Assembly (NCBI RefSeq): GCF_007954355.1
Contig: NZ_VOLR01000010.1
Span: forward strand, 99,074-163,073
Direction: 5' to 3'
Source of the DNA: Colwellia hornerae
GTDB lineage: Bacteria; Pseudomonadota; Gammaproteobacteria; Enterobacterales; Alteromonadaceae
DNA: 64,000 nucleotides
Shown: positions 18,355 to 26,524 of the stretch, in pieces
Layout of the letters: each line of letters begins with the position of its first letter
How positions within the stretch are numbered: position 1 is the stretch's first letter
Notes under the pieces: generated by a model
The model's input: the letters and a program-made list of their open reading frames with translations, nothing else
Database searches by the model: none
Told to the model about the DNA's origin: nothing
Program-made: the position numbers and the translations under genes

Positions 18355-20490
18355 ATGAAAACTAAAATGACTCATTTACCATTTAAAAAGTCACTCGTCA
18401 CATTCGCAATACTGCTTGCTTCAACCACAGTTGTTCAAGCTGAAGAAAAGCTTGATACAGAAGATATTGAAGTAATAACAGTTAAAGGCAGAGCAGCACA
18501 ATTCTATTTTGTAGAAGAGTCAACTATGGCAACGAAAACACCAACTGATTATATGGATCTACCTCAATCAGTTCAGGTTTTGAGCAAAGAGTTAATAAGA
18601 GATCAAGCAGCACGCCAAACGTCAGATCTTTACCGTTCAATATCGGGTGTTACCCAATTTAGTTACTCTGGTATCACCGCGAGAGGCTTTAGACAAGATC
18701 AAGTTCGTTATGATGGTGTACAAGGAGACCCATATTCAGGTTTTTCTATTCCACAATTATTCAATGTTGAGCAAGTAGAGGTATTAAAAGGGCCTACGGG
18801 TATGTTATATGGTACTGGTCAGCCTGGTGGCTTGTTAAATTATGTCACCAAAAAACCAAAATTTTCTCAGCATTCTGAAATTGCATTATTCACAGGTAAC
18901 GAAGATCTCTTTGGTGGTTATGCTGATACGACAAACACAATAAATGAAGATTCTACATTGGCTTATAGGCTTGGTGGATTTTACCAGAGTAAAAAAGGGT
19001 TTAGAAATAATACCGACGAAAAAAATACATTATTATCAGCAGGTCTTACTTGGTTGCCTACCGATGATGTTGATATAACTTTTCAGTATGATTTCATCGA
19101 TCAAGACTTAGGTGGACACCGTTTAAGAGGTGTTCCTGTTGATGACAATGGAAACTTTTTAACCGATATCAGTTACAGCCCGAATGAAAAAACAGATTTT
19201 CAACGTTTAACTGCTGATGTATGGCAAGTCATTGCGAATACGCAAATATCTGACAAGCTAACAAATAGTACAGTATTACGTGCCTTGGAGAATGAGAGAA
19301 CACAAAACTATCATGAAAATAGAGGGTTAGCTGAAGATGGACGAACAATGACCCGTGAGTTTCGTGATCAGTTAAGAGAAAATAGTGAATGGAGCATAAC
19401 TACAGATTTTGTTTATCAAACCACTAATGGCTCTGTTGAACATATATTATTATTTGGTGCAGATTACTTTAATAGTGAATTACATTATGAATCTAAACTT
19501 GGACGTGGTGCTCCGTCATTAATCCCTGATATTGATATAATTAACCCTGTATATGGTGCTAATACAAACGATTATCTATTACTAACACGCCCAGATTCAG
19601 ACAGCAAAAATAATCGCCTTGGAATATATATACAAGATCAAATACGTTTAAATGAACATTGGTTAGCGATAGCAGGAGTAAGATTCGACAAATTTGAAGA
19701 TAAAAGCGTGACAGATAATTTTACCTCTTCTGATGATAATTATAGCCCACGTATCGGTGCTATTTACCAACCGAATGATGAGATGTCTGTGTTTGCTAAT
19801 ATAACACAAGGTTTTCAACCACAAAGTTTATATAACCAATCAGAATCTAGCTACGACAATGATGTTATTGGAGATTTAAAAGCAGAAACAAGTACTCAAC
19901 ATGAACTTGGCATTAAAAATGAATGGTTAAATAGCAGTTTACACACCACGATTACTGCTTATCATATTGTTAAAGAAAATGTGACAAGCTGGAATCCTGA
20001 AGACACAGGAGTTAATGACGGTATTGCCGCTATTGTACAAATTGGCGAGGTAACTAGTGAAGGGGTTGAAATTGATGTAGTAGGCGACATAACTGAAACT
20101 TGGACGGGCACTTTCAGTTATGCTTACAACAAAGCTAAAATTACAGGTGGTGCACCGGACTCGGTCAGTAATTCTGTAGGAGATGAATTTGTTAATGCCC
20201 CTGATCATACTCTAGGAATTTGGACACGATGGGATTTACCGTCAATAAATTCAGCTATTGCTTTTGGTACTGATTATGTAAGTGAACGCATTAGTTTAAG
20301 CGGTCAAAAAGTAAAACCTTACACCGTGTGGGATGCCAGTTGGCGCAGTACTATTAATAAATTTGAAATTCAACTTAACCTGAAAAATATATTTGATAAA
20401 GAATATGCTACGAGTGGCTTTAACAAGCGAAATGGTCATTTTCCTGGTGAACCTCGTAGCATACAGCTACAAGTAAGTTACGCTATATAG
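18355..20490 (+). CDS. TonB-dependent siderophore receptor (FhuA/FoxA-like)
   Basis: A 711-residue outer-membrane receptor. Signal peptide about 1-29 (ending TTVVQA), TonB box EVITVKG (about 38-44), plug domain with MDLPQSVQVLSKELIRDQ, GFRQDQVRYDGVQGDP and VEVLKGPTGMLYGTGQPGGLLNYVTKKP, then a barrel ending in QLQVSYAI. The DLPQSVQV and LYGTGQPGG motifs are those of hydroxamate-type siderophore receptors (FhuA, FoxA, FpvA group); the substrate itself is not proven. AGGTG precedes the ATG, and a Fur box overlaps the promoter area. The gene is divergent from the two-component/Fur cluster and is followed by a PepSY gene, a common receptor-plus-reductase pairing. Confidence 0.9.
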   Translation: MKTKMTHLPFKKSLVTFAILLASTTVVQAEEKLDTEDIEVITVKGRAAQFYFVEESTMATKTPTDYMDLPQSVQVLSKELIRDQAARQTSDLYRSISGVTQFSYSGITARGFRQDQVRYDGVQGDPYSGFSIPQLFNVEQVEVLKGPTGMLYGTGQPGGLLNYVTKKPKFSQHSEIALFTGNEDLFGGYADTTNTINEDSTLAYRLGGFYQSKKGFRNNTDEKNTLLSAGLTWLPTDDVDITFQYDFIDQDLGGHRLRGVPVDDNGNFLTDISYSPNEKTDFQRLTADVWQVIANTQISDKLTNSTVLRALENERTQNYHENRGLAEDGRTMTREFRDQLRENSEWSITTDFVYQTTNGSVEHILLFGADYFNSELHYESKLGRGAPSLIPDIDIINPVYGANTNDYLLLTRPDSDSKNNRLGIYIQDQIRLNEHWLAIAGVRFDKFEDKSVTDNFTSSDDNYSPRIGAIYQPNDEMSVFANITQGFQPQSLYNQSESSYDNDVIGDLKAETSTQHELGIKNEWLNSSLHTTITAYHIVKENVTSWNPEDTGVNDGIAAIVQIGEVTSEGVEIDVVGDITETWTGTFSYAYNKAKITGGAPDSVSNSVGDEFVNAPDHTLGIWTRWDLPSINSAIAFGTDYVSERISLSGQKVKPYTVWDASWRSTINKFEIQLNLKNIFDKEYATSGFNKRNGHFPGEPRSIQLQVSYAI

Positions 20491-20497
20491 CTTAAAT

Positions 20498-20528
20498 AGC
20501 GGGTATTAATATTTAATTCATACCCGCT
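20498..20528 (+). terminator. Intercistronic hairpin after receptor gene
   Basis: Perfect 9-bp inverted repeat AGCGGGTAT / ATACCCGCT with a 13-base loop, followed by TTTAAC. It sits between the TonB receptor and PepSY genes and probably acts as a partial terminator or mRNA stabiliser, lowering expression of the downstream gene. Confidence 0.55.
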
Positions 20529-20553
20529 TTAACTTCGCTGATATTTAACTATT

Positions 20554-21759
20554 ATGAATAGAAAAACATGGTACAAGTGGCATAGTTTAGCAGGTATTAA
20601 ACTGTCTATATTAATATGTTTTATTTTATTAACAGGCACATTGGCTGTTATTTCACATGAAATCGATTGGCTAATCAATAGTAGTCAAAGAGTTTTACCA
20701 TCCGTTCCTGCTTCAAATATCAACTGGTCTAAAGTATATGAATCGGCTAACAAGCAAAATAGTACAGCACCGATAGCAAGTATTAATGCACCTATTGATG
20801 ATTGGTTTGCTGTAGAAGTTATTCGACTGAATGAGCAAGAACAACGCTATCGTGAATATTATCATCCTCTTACTGGACAATATCAAGGAGAAGGACGTTG
20901 GTATAACTGGCAACGCTTTTTTAGAATGTCGCATCGACATTTAATGATGCCTACAATTTATGGCGTTACTATAGTTTGTATTGTTGGCCTTGCCATGTTC
21001 TTTTCTCTTATATCTGGTTTTTTTATAATTCCTCAATGGTGGAAAGGATTTTTTAGGAAACCAAGAATAAATAATAAGAAAACATTTTGGAATGATTGCC
21101 ATAGACTTTTCGGATTATGGGCTAGTTGGTTACTATTAACTGTTTGTATAACAGGTATATGGTATTTAATTGAAGTTTGGGGAGGCAATGCGAGTTTTCC
21201 TGAACAAACGATACCTGCGGCTAATAAAGTTGAGCAGGGATTAATTAAAACATCCTCAACTGTTTTTGAAAAAGCGATAAAAAGTGTTTCCATATACCAT
21301 GATTTAAATATTAAACGTATTATTCTGCCTACAAAGAAAGAGCAATTAATTATTGTTCAAGGACAAAACGATACACTATTAGTTAGAGATAGAGCTAATA
21401 ATGTTATTTTTGATAGTATAAATGGTGATTACCTAACACGCCGTATCGCACATAAACAATCTGTACATGTAAGAATATCCGAAGCGGCAGACCCTCTTCA
21501 TTTTGGTGTATTTGGCGGCATATACACTAAAATATTATATTTTATATTCGGTAGTATTTTATGTGCCTTGGCAATTTCAGGAACTTACCTTTATGGCTTG
21601 CGACATTATAATTCACACCGTAGTGAGTTCAATATTGCTTTAAAAGCTTGGAAAGCATCTTGGCTTGGCATAGGGAAATTGAAATGGTTGTCTTTAGTGT
21701 TAATTAGTATAATGTTTATTCTCGCTTTATTTATTTTCACAAATTATGTCTTAATATAA
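20554..21759 (+). CDS. PepSY-TM domain protein (third copy in the island), 401 aa
   Basis: A PepSY-associated transmembrane protein starting MNRKTWYKWHSLAGIKLS. Membrane segments lie near residues 14-36, 138-162, 185-208, 325-347 and 375-399. Histidines at membrane borders (KWHSLAG, RMSHRHLMMP, CHRLFGLW, DPLHFGVFGG) fit the haem-binding pattern of the FoxB/PiuB ferric-siderophore reductase family. It follows the FhuA/FoxA-like receptor by 63 bases with a hairpin between. It likely handles the chelate imported by that receptor, by analogy with the FoxA-FoxB pair; this is inferred. Confidence 0.82.
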   Translation: MNRKTWYKWHSLAGIKLSILICFILLTGTLAVISHEIDWLINSSQRVLPSVPASNINWSKVYESANKQNSTAPIASINAPIDDWFAVEVIRLNEQEQRYREYYHPLTGQYQGEGRWYNWQRFFRMSHRHLMMPTIYGVTIVCIVGLAMFFSLISGFFIIPQWWKGFFRKPRINNKKTFWNDCHRLFGLWASWLLLTVCITGIWYLIEVWGGNASFPEQTIPAANKVEQGLIKTSSTVFEKAIKSVSIYHDLNIKRIILPTKKEQLIIVQGQNDTLLVRDRANNVIFDSINGDYLTRRIAHKQSVHVRISEAADPLHFGVFGGIYTKILYFIFGSILCALAISGTYLYGLRHYNSHRSEFNIALKAWKASWLGIGKLKWLSLVLISIMFILALFIFTNYVLI

Positions 21760-22558
21760 AATTAAATTGGAAATATTAATAACCTAATAATCAGGGTAGT
21801 TTGAGCATAGACTTGTTCACTATTTATTGTCATGCTCTTAAACTGTGGCGAAAACAAGACATTAATTATAACAATATTATGCTTTGCTCATTTCCAGATT
21901 TAAAAATAGCTATTGTATATTTGAAGTACACTCTAAATTTACGATAAGAAACCATAATAAAACTGTCAGTTCTAAGTCTACTTTAAGGCTAACTTTACAG
22001 TAATTTTTGACGTCTAAGATTCTAAATAAACATTTAACTAAGTCTATTAGATATTTCCTGTGACGCTTTGTGCCCCAAACCGCAATAGAATCATAAATTT
22101 TAATCGCTAAAATCATATTAATCTAATGTCCGCTTTCTGTGTTTTTAATCAAATTAGAATTTTTGATTTTACAGATGCCTGATGATATTTAGCACAATTT
22201 TATTATTTAACTCAGGGCTGTCTTGCATCAGATTACTCATCGCTAGATAAGCTAAGGCTAACGTCCGCTAACGTATCTTTGTTGACATAAATATACCTGA
22301 TTTTGGTCAGTTCTTGATGAAAAATAGCTAAAGCTATTTGTGCTTATAACGAGGAGACAACCTATTTTTGTCGAGAAAAACACCTCAAAAGTATGATGAT
22401 TTATTGTAAAGTATGATTCTTTTTTGTTGAGTATGACACTTCATTGTCACTGCACATGGGTATAACAAAGAAGAGATAATTAAAATTAAACACGGCTGAT
22501 AAATAGCAACTTCAACGCTAATTTTTCTTGTATATAGGCTTTAAAACAAGATCTGGTG
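21760..22558. other. Intergenic region between convergent genes, with repeat array
   Basis: About 800 bases. It holds the plus-strand 15-mer TCTAATGTCCGCTTT (22122-22136), a second AACGTCCGCTAACGT stretch near 22260-22274, and the direct-repeat array at 22389-22448. A 68-codon minus-strand frame (21910-22116) has no recognisable relatives and no ribosome site, so I do not call it a gene. The region looks like the remains of a lost gene or mobile element. Confidence 0.45.
22389..22448 (+). repeat. Three direct repeats with exact 20-bp period (GTATGA core)
   Basis: GTATGA occurs at 22391, 22411 and 22431, exactly 20 bp apart. The units read AAGTATGATGATTTATTGTA, AAGTATGATTCTTTTTTGTT and GAGTATGACACTTCATTGTC. 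Two helical turns between repeats is typical of tandem sites for a dimeric or AraC/LytTR-type regulator. The same motif recurs upstream of the RND operon at 7.2-7.36 kb. Here it points toward no plus-strand gene. Confidence 0.65.
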
Positions 22559-23410
22559 CTAAGTATCTATAGCCAGTTCTTTTAAATCTTTAATCAAATC
22601 GTCAAGTTTATTATTTAATCGATTCAACTGTTTATCTGTTAAGCTGTTCATCATTACCTGAAATATTTTTACAGAGGTATCACTATTATTTTTAGATAAA
22701 GTTTTGTGTTGCTCAGACTTTAATGACTCTGGTTCAGAAATAAGTTCGGTAAACATCACTTCATATTGTTGCTTATCTAATCCCATGGCTAATACCTGCT
22801 TTAAACCTGAATGCCATTTTATTAAATAATACATTCGATGATTAAATGTCGGTGTGAGACTTTTGGCCAGTTGACATACTTCAACTTTTTGTCCTTTGGT
22901 TAACTTCCCCAACCACTTTTTGAACTGATCTTGCCGCTCGATACATGTTTCGCTAAACCATTGCTCTTGGGATATTTCATCGTAGTCATCGATACGTGCT
23001 TCATTATTGCTGGCAATTTCATCGACAACTTGTTTTCTTTGGCGACTACTCAAGCTATGCACTAATGATATCAGTGCAGGTTTTGCTTGCTCTCGCACTA
23101 CAAGCCAATGCTGTTTAAGATTAACTAACTGAGCGTTGACTTCTTCAAGGGTAATACCGCGATTTACTTGCGTCTTTAGCGTGATAAGTTGCCGAGTATA
23201 TTCACTGAGTTGTGTTTGTCTATGCCAAGTATGAAGCTCATTAAATGCTGTATCAAATCTTTGTTGTTGGTCTTGGCTTAAGGTAACGTAATCATCAAGG
23301 TACCAATTACTCCACCAATCTAGATGGTTATAAATAAAACTAAAGCTGCAGGCTGATAGCAAAAATGCACTGAAAATCACAACAATGCCATTTTTAATAA
23401 TTCGTTGCAT
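22559..23410 (-). CDS. DUF6279 family lipoprotein
   Basis: A 283-residue lipoprotein: the signal peptide ends in the lipobox LLSAC (Cys21), followed by SFSFIYNHLDWWSNWYLDDYVTLSQDQQQRF, the signature start of DUF6279 proteins. The rest is largely helical, with repeated Gln/Lys-rich segments and pairs of LSxxQ motifs that resemble periplasmic helical-hairpin proteins. Function is unknown. It is monocistronic, with about 250 bases on the upstream side. Located presumably at the outer membrane or periplasm. Confidence 0.8.
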   Translation of the reverse strand: MQRIIKNGIVVIFSAFLLSACSFSFIYNHLDWWSNWYLDDYVTLSQDQQQRFDTAFNELHTWHRQTQLSEYTRQLITLKTQVNRGITLEEVNAQLVNLKQHWLVVREQAKPALISLVHSLSSRQRKQVVDEIASNNEARIDDYDEISQEQWFSETCIERQDQFKKWLGKLTKGQKVEVCQLAKSLTPTFNHRMYYLIKWHSGLKQVLAMGLDKQQYEVMFTELISEPESLKSEQHKTLSKNNSDTSVKIFQVMMNSLTDKQLNRLNNKLDDLIKDLKELAIDT

Positions 23411-23659
23411 ATACTCGACCTTTGTTTATTTGTTATTGATAACTATCAAGATTAAAAATGATGAACTATTTGTTATTTTCAGCTAGGTGATCTCTACTCA
23501 GTTAATTGCAGTACGCAAAAGATTAAAAAAAGATCAAAAAAGATCAAACGCCGTTAGTTTTGCATAAGAATATAAGTTACCGTTAGTAATAGCGGCTGAG
23601 GTAATAAGCAATGATAAGTTTGTTAAACAACATTATAAAGATTTGCTTGCGGCAAGACG

Positions 23660-24190
23660 CTAAAAAAAATCAGTAATACTGTCAAAAGTGGTGATGTCGT
23701 CTAATACTTTCGCTAAAATCATCATTCCCTCTAAGGTTGCTAATAACCTAATAGCACTGATTTTTGCCTGATCGACCGTTAGACCTTTTTCTTCAATATA
23801 GACTTGTTGTAACCATGCGATGTTTAATTCAAAAAAACGTTTAATTTCTATTTTAACGGCTTCAGGTAAGGCATCTGATTGGGCACCTAATAAACCACAC
23901 AAACACATCTGTTGGTCTTTATCTAATGCCATTTTAAAGGCATTTATATAAAGATTAATGGCACTACCACCTGTTAGTTTTTCTTTTTCGTCATTTAATG
24001 ACGATAAAAAAACATCGGTATACTGGTGCGCTAATTCAGCACCTAAGTCACTTTTAGTTCGAAAATAGTAATGAACACTAGAACTTTTAATACCAATTTC
24101 ATCGGCAAGCTCTCTAAAACTAAAGTTACCATAACCACCAGAGCGTACTTTATTTTCGGCTAAGGTTAATATTTGAGATTTTTTGTTCAT
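23660..24190 (-). CDS. TetR/AcrR-family transcriptional regulator
   Basis: A 176-residue repressor. The N-terminal helix-turn-helix is clear: YGNFSFRELADEIGIKSSSVHYYFRTKSDL (about 19-49). The C-terminal ligand-binding domain includes the stretch MCLCGLLGAQSDALP with two close cysteines (about 97-99), a position that in electrophile sensors of this family can be reactive. It is 87 bases downstream of the glutaredoxin gene on the same strand, and the divergent promoter at 25.65-25.84 kb holds two palindromes that look like TetR operators. A role in sensing electrophiles or redox stress and repressing the neighbouring oxidoreductase/GST genes is proposed from context. Confidence 0.82.
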   Translation of the reverse strand: MNKKSQILTLAENKVRSGGYGNFSFRELADEIGIKSSSVHYYFRTKSDLGAELAHQYTDVFLSSLNDEKEKLTGGSAINLYINAFKMALDKDQQMCLCGLLGAQSDALPEAVKIEIKRFFELNIAWLQQVYIEEKGLTVDQAKISAIRLLATLEGMMILAKVLDDITTFDSITDFF

Positions 24191-24277
24191 AAATAAATGC
24201 TATTTGACCGGTAAAGTAAATGATGAAATTATTGAATTGATTTACTATTACTCAGTAATTTCATCCATTATCAATGA

Positions 24278-24529
24278 CTAGGCTATTTTATTCAAATAGT
24301 TAATAATATCACCAGATTCATACAGCCAAGATTCCTGACCGTTTTCTGTAATTTTTAAGCAAGGCACCTGTTTCTTTCCCCCTTGTTCAATTAATTCTTT
24401 ATTAAAGGCTAAATTTTTCTCTGTATCACGTAATTCAAGGGATATATTGCTAGCTTTCATTGCGGTGATGACTTGTCGGCAATATGGACAATGAACCTTG
24501 TGATATAAAGCATAAGAACTTTTAGTCAT
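24278..24529 (-). CDS. Glutaredoxin-like protein
   Basis: An 83-residue single-domain glutaredoxin with the dithiol active site CPYC (residues 15-18, HKVHCPYCRQVI) and the cis-proline/glutathione-binding segment KKQVPCLKI, then the GDIINYLNKI end helix. It reduces disulfides or glutathione mixed disulfides in the cytoplasm. Its ATG overlaps the stop of the preceding flavin oxidoreductase gene (TAATG), so the two are translationally coupled. That coupling suggests it supports redox cycling of the flavoenzyme or its product. An extra Cys follows the cis-Pro. Confidence 0.85.
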   Translation of the reverse strand: MTKSSYALYHKVHCPYCRQVITAMKASNISLELRDTEKNLAFNKELIEQGGKKQVPCLKITENGQESWLYESGDIINYLNKIA

Positions 24530-25653
24530 TATATTTTCTCTCTAGTAGAAGTCATTAAATTCTTTTTTAATGAGCTAATGGTTGTATTGGCGGCAAATAA
24601 TGCGCCTTCAAGGTAACCTGCTTCTTGCTGAGCAAATTCGCTACCGGCTAAATATAAATTTAATGAAGATAATTCGCCAGCAAAAGCCTTTATATCAAAA
24701 TAAGGATGATTCGACGGCTCCACTATGTCTTTTTCAACAGCAACATAAGGATCACTCCCCCAGCTTTTTAAATAACACTGTGAATATCGTTGGGCCTCAT
24801 CACCAAATAATAAGCTCAGTTGATTAATGCACAAGGCTTTAACCTGTTCAACCGATAAACTTTCTATCGCTTGTGCTGAAAGCCCAATAAAACCAAATAA
24901 AGCAAAGCCTTGCTGTGCATGTGCCGATGCATCGTGAATTTCTATCATAGGTCCAACACGGCTGAAGGCTTGCCCTGCTAGGCCTTTGGTTCGCCAAAAA
25001 GCCTGGTTATAAGTCGCAATAAACTTAGCTTGGCTTGCCATCCAAGTAGGCACAGCGACAAGGGCTGCGGTTAAAGATTTACTTGCCCAATGAACGGGTG
25101 TTAAAAATTCATTAATGATCCGTGGCGGTAAAGCTAACACTAAATGGTCGGTTTCAAAAACAGATGTCGAGTCATCTTTAGTATTTTTTACCGTCACTTG
25201 CCAGCTATTATGCACTTTTGTTAATTGCTCGACTTGACAACTAAGCTGATAGTTATCTTTAGATAGCTTAGCCTGTAAGGCTAAAATGAGCTTGTATAAT
25301 CCACCAGCTAAACGATGTAATAGCGGCCCTTGACCATTTTCAATAATTTGTGGCTGCGTATGCTGAGCCGCATGATAAACAACAGCACCTTCAATATGTT
25401 GGTCAAATAAATGCGCTTTCAAATCAGCCACTAATGCTTTCATCTGATGATGATGCGGAAATATCCATGTCGGACCTAAATCATGTAGTGCTGCATTTTC
25501 ATCATACGTTTTGGCTTGTTCGCTATATATGCGGCCACCAAAAACATCTTTTGCTTCTAAAAGTAAATAAGGAATATTCAGCTGTTCTAGTTGATAAGCG
25601 CTATATAAACCCGCTAATCCTCCACCGACAATAATCACGCGTTTATTATTCAT
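24529..25653 (-). CDS. FAD-dependent amine oxidase-like oxidoreductase
   Basis: A 374-residue flavoprotein from the ATG at 25653; a TTG five codons earlier is an unlikely start. It has the dinucleotide-binding signature VIIVGGGLAGLYSAYQLE (about 5-22) with the acidic end of the second strand (LLLEAKDVFGGRI), a GxxxxDLGPTWIFP segment, and a C-terminal FAD motif (NLYLAGSEFAQQEAGYLEGAL). This is the flavin monoamine oxidase/phytoene-desaturase-like superfamily. Substrate unknown. It heads an operon with glutaredoxin and possibly tetR, and is divergent from a glutathione transferase gene, suggesting detoxification of amines, quinones or electrophiles. Confidence 0.82.
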   Translation of the reverse strand: MNNKRVIIVGGGLAGLYSAYQLEQLNIPYLLLEAKDVFGGRIYSEQAKTYDENAALHDLGPTWIFPHHHQMKALVADLKAHLFDQHIEGAVVYHAAQHTQPQIIENGQGPLLHRLAGGLYKLILALQAKLSKDNYQLSCQVEQLTKVHNSWQVTVKNTKDDSTSVFETDHLVLALPPRIINEFLTPVHWASKSLTAALVAVPTWMASQAKFIATYNQAFWRTKGLAGQAFSRVGPMIEIHDASAHAQQGFALFGFIGLSAQAIESLSVEQVKALCINQLSLLFGDEAQRYSQCYLKSWGSDPYVAVEKDIVEPSNHPYFDIKAFAGELSSLNLYLAGSEFAQQEAGYLEGALFAANTTISSLKKNLMTSTREKI

Positions 25654-25670
25654 ATATGTAAACTTCAAAA

Positions 25671-25687
25671 ACTACCTACTGATAGAT
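25671..25687. promoter_or_regulatory. Candidate TetR operator 1
   Basis: ACTACCTACTGATAGAT, an imperfect palindrome nearly identical to the better copy 110 bases away (25781-25799). It lies 18 bases upstream of the flavin oxidoreductase ATG, where a bound repressor would block that transcript. Confidence 0.55.
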
Positions 25688-25780
25688 AAATATTAACCAG
25701 CTCGACTTGTAAAAGCAACGTTAATTTTTAAAGGACTTGAGTCTTAAATAAAATTTGACAATATAATTAAATATACGCAA

Positions 25781-25799
25781 ACTACCTACCAGTAGATAG
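25781..25799. promoter_or_regulatory. Candidate TetR operator 2
   Basis: ACTACCTACCAGTAGATAG is a palindrome centred on CTACC/AGTAG with the arm lengths of TetR-type operators. It follows the sequences TTGACA (25755-25760) and TATAAT (25762-25767) and precedes the glutathione transferase ATG by 45 bases. Confidence 0.6.
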
Positions 25800-25843
25800 A
25801 TAACTAACTTAACAATGACAATCAAATTAATTGGAAATATAAA

Positions 25844-26461
25844 ATGAAAATATATGATGTAGAAGGTTTTCCTAACCCATTACGTGTCCGCATGGCGTTA
25901 GCAGAGAAAGATGCTTCTGACAAAGTTACTTTTATTGCAGTTGATGTGATGAAAAAAGAACATCGAAGCGATGCTTTCCTCGCTATGAACCCTTTAGCTA
26001 GTGTACCCGTATTAGCATTAGATGACGGAACTTACATCGCTGAATGCTCTGCTATTATTGAATATATTGACCACACTTTTGAGGGGATATCGTTAACAGG
26101 GACAACGGCAAAAGAGCGGGCAATTATTAGTATGATGCAACGAAGAGCTGAACTGATGGTACTTGATGCTGTCGCTACTTATTTTCATCATGCTACCGAC
26201 GGCTTAGGGCCTGAACTTGAAATAGATCAAAATAAAGCATGGGGTAATAAACAGGGCGAGAAAGCACTTGCTGGTTTTAAATACTTTAATACTATTTTAA
26301 GCAACCAGGCTTATGTTGCAGGTGAAGCTTTTACTGTCGCTGATATTACCTTGTTTGCCGGTCTTGGCTTTGCTGACTTTGCCAAAATAGCCGTACCCAA
26401 TGAATACACACATTTACTCAATTGGCGTGCTAAGGTTGCACAACGTCCAAGCGTTAAATAA
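25844..26461 (+). CDS. Glutathione S-transferase family protein
   Basis: A 205-residue cytosolic glutathione transferase. The N-terminal thioredoxin-like domain (1-80) has the start MKIYDVEGFPNPLRVRMALAEK, the cis-Pro segment ASVPVLALDDG and the glutathione-binding ECSAIIEYID. The helical C-terminal domain carries the N-capping motif FTVADITLFAGL (about 164-175). It conjugates glutathione to electrophiles or acts as a peroxidase/isomerase. It is preceded by a candidate TetR operator and followed by a terminator-like hairpin and a cupin gene. It faces the flavin oxidoreductase gene divergently. Confidence 0.88.
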   Translation: MKIYDVEGFPNPLRVRMALAEKDASDKVTFIAVDVMKKEHRSDAFLAMNPLASVPVLALDDGTYIAECSAIIEYIDHTFEGISLTGTTAKERAIISMMQRRAELMVLDAVATYFHHATDGLGPELEIDQNKAWGNKQGEKALAGFKYFNTILSNQAYVAGEAFTVADITLFAGLGFADFAKIAVPNEYTHLLNWRAKVAQRPSVK

Positions 26462-26468
26462 AGTTACC

Positions 26469-26491
26469 GCGAGTCACTTTAGCTGACTCGC
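26469..26491 (+). terminator. Rho-independent terminator after GST gene
   Basis: GCGAGTCA / TGACTCGC 8-bp perfect stem with a 7-base loop, followed by TTTATTTATT. It ends the GST transcript at least partly; read-through could still express the cupin gene 34 bases further on. Confidence 0.75.
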
Positions 26492-26524
26492 TTTATTTAT
26501 TACTGTTTTAAAATAGGATTAGTT

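Noticed and set aside
21910..22116. 68-codon minus-strand frame, at first sight like a transposase fragment (KRHRKYLIDLVKCLFRILD)
   Set aside because: No ribosome site, no recognisable family motif, and it lies in a gap with decayed repeat motifs; composition is not convincing.
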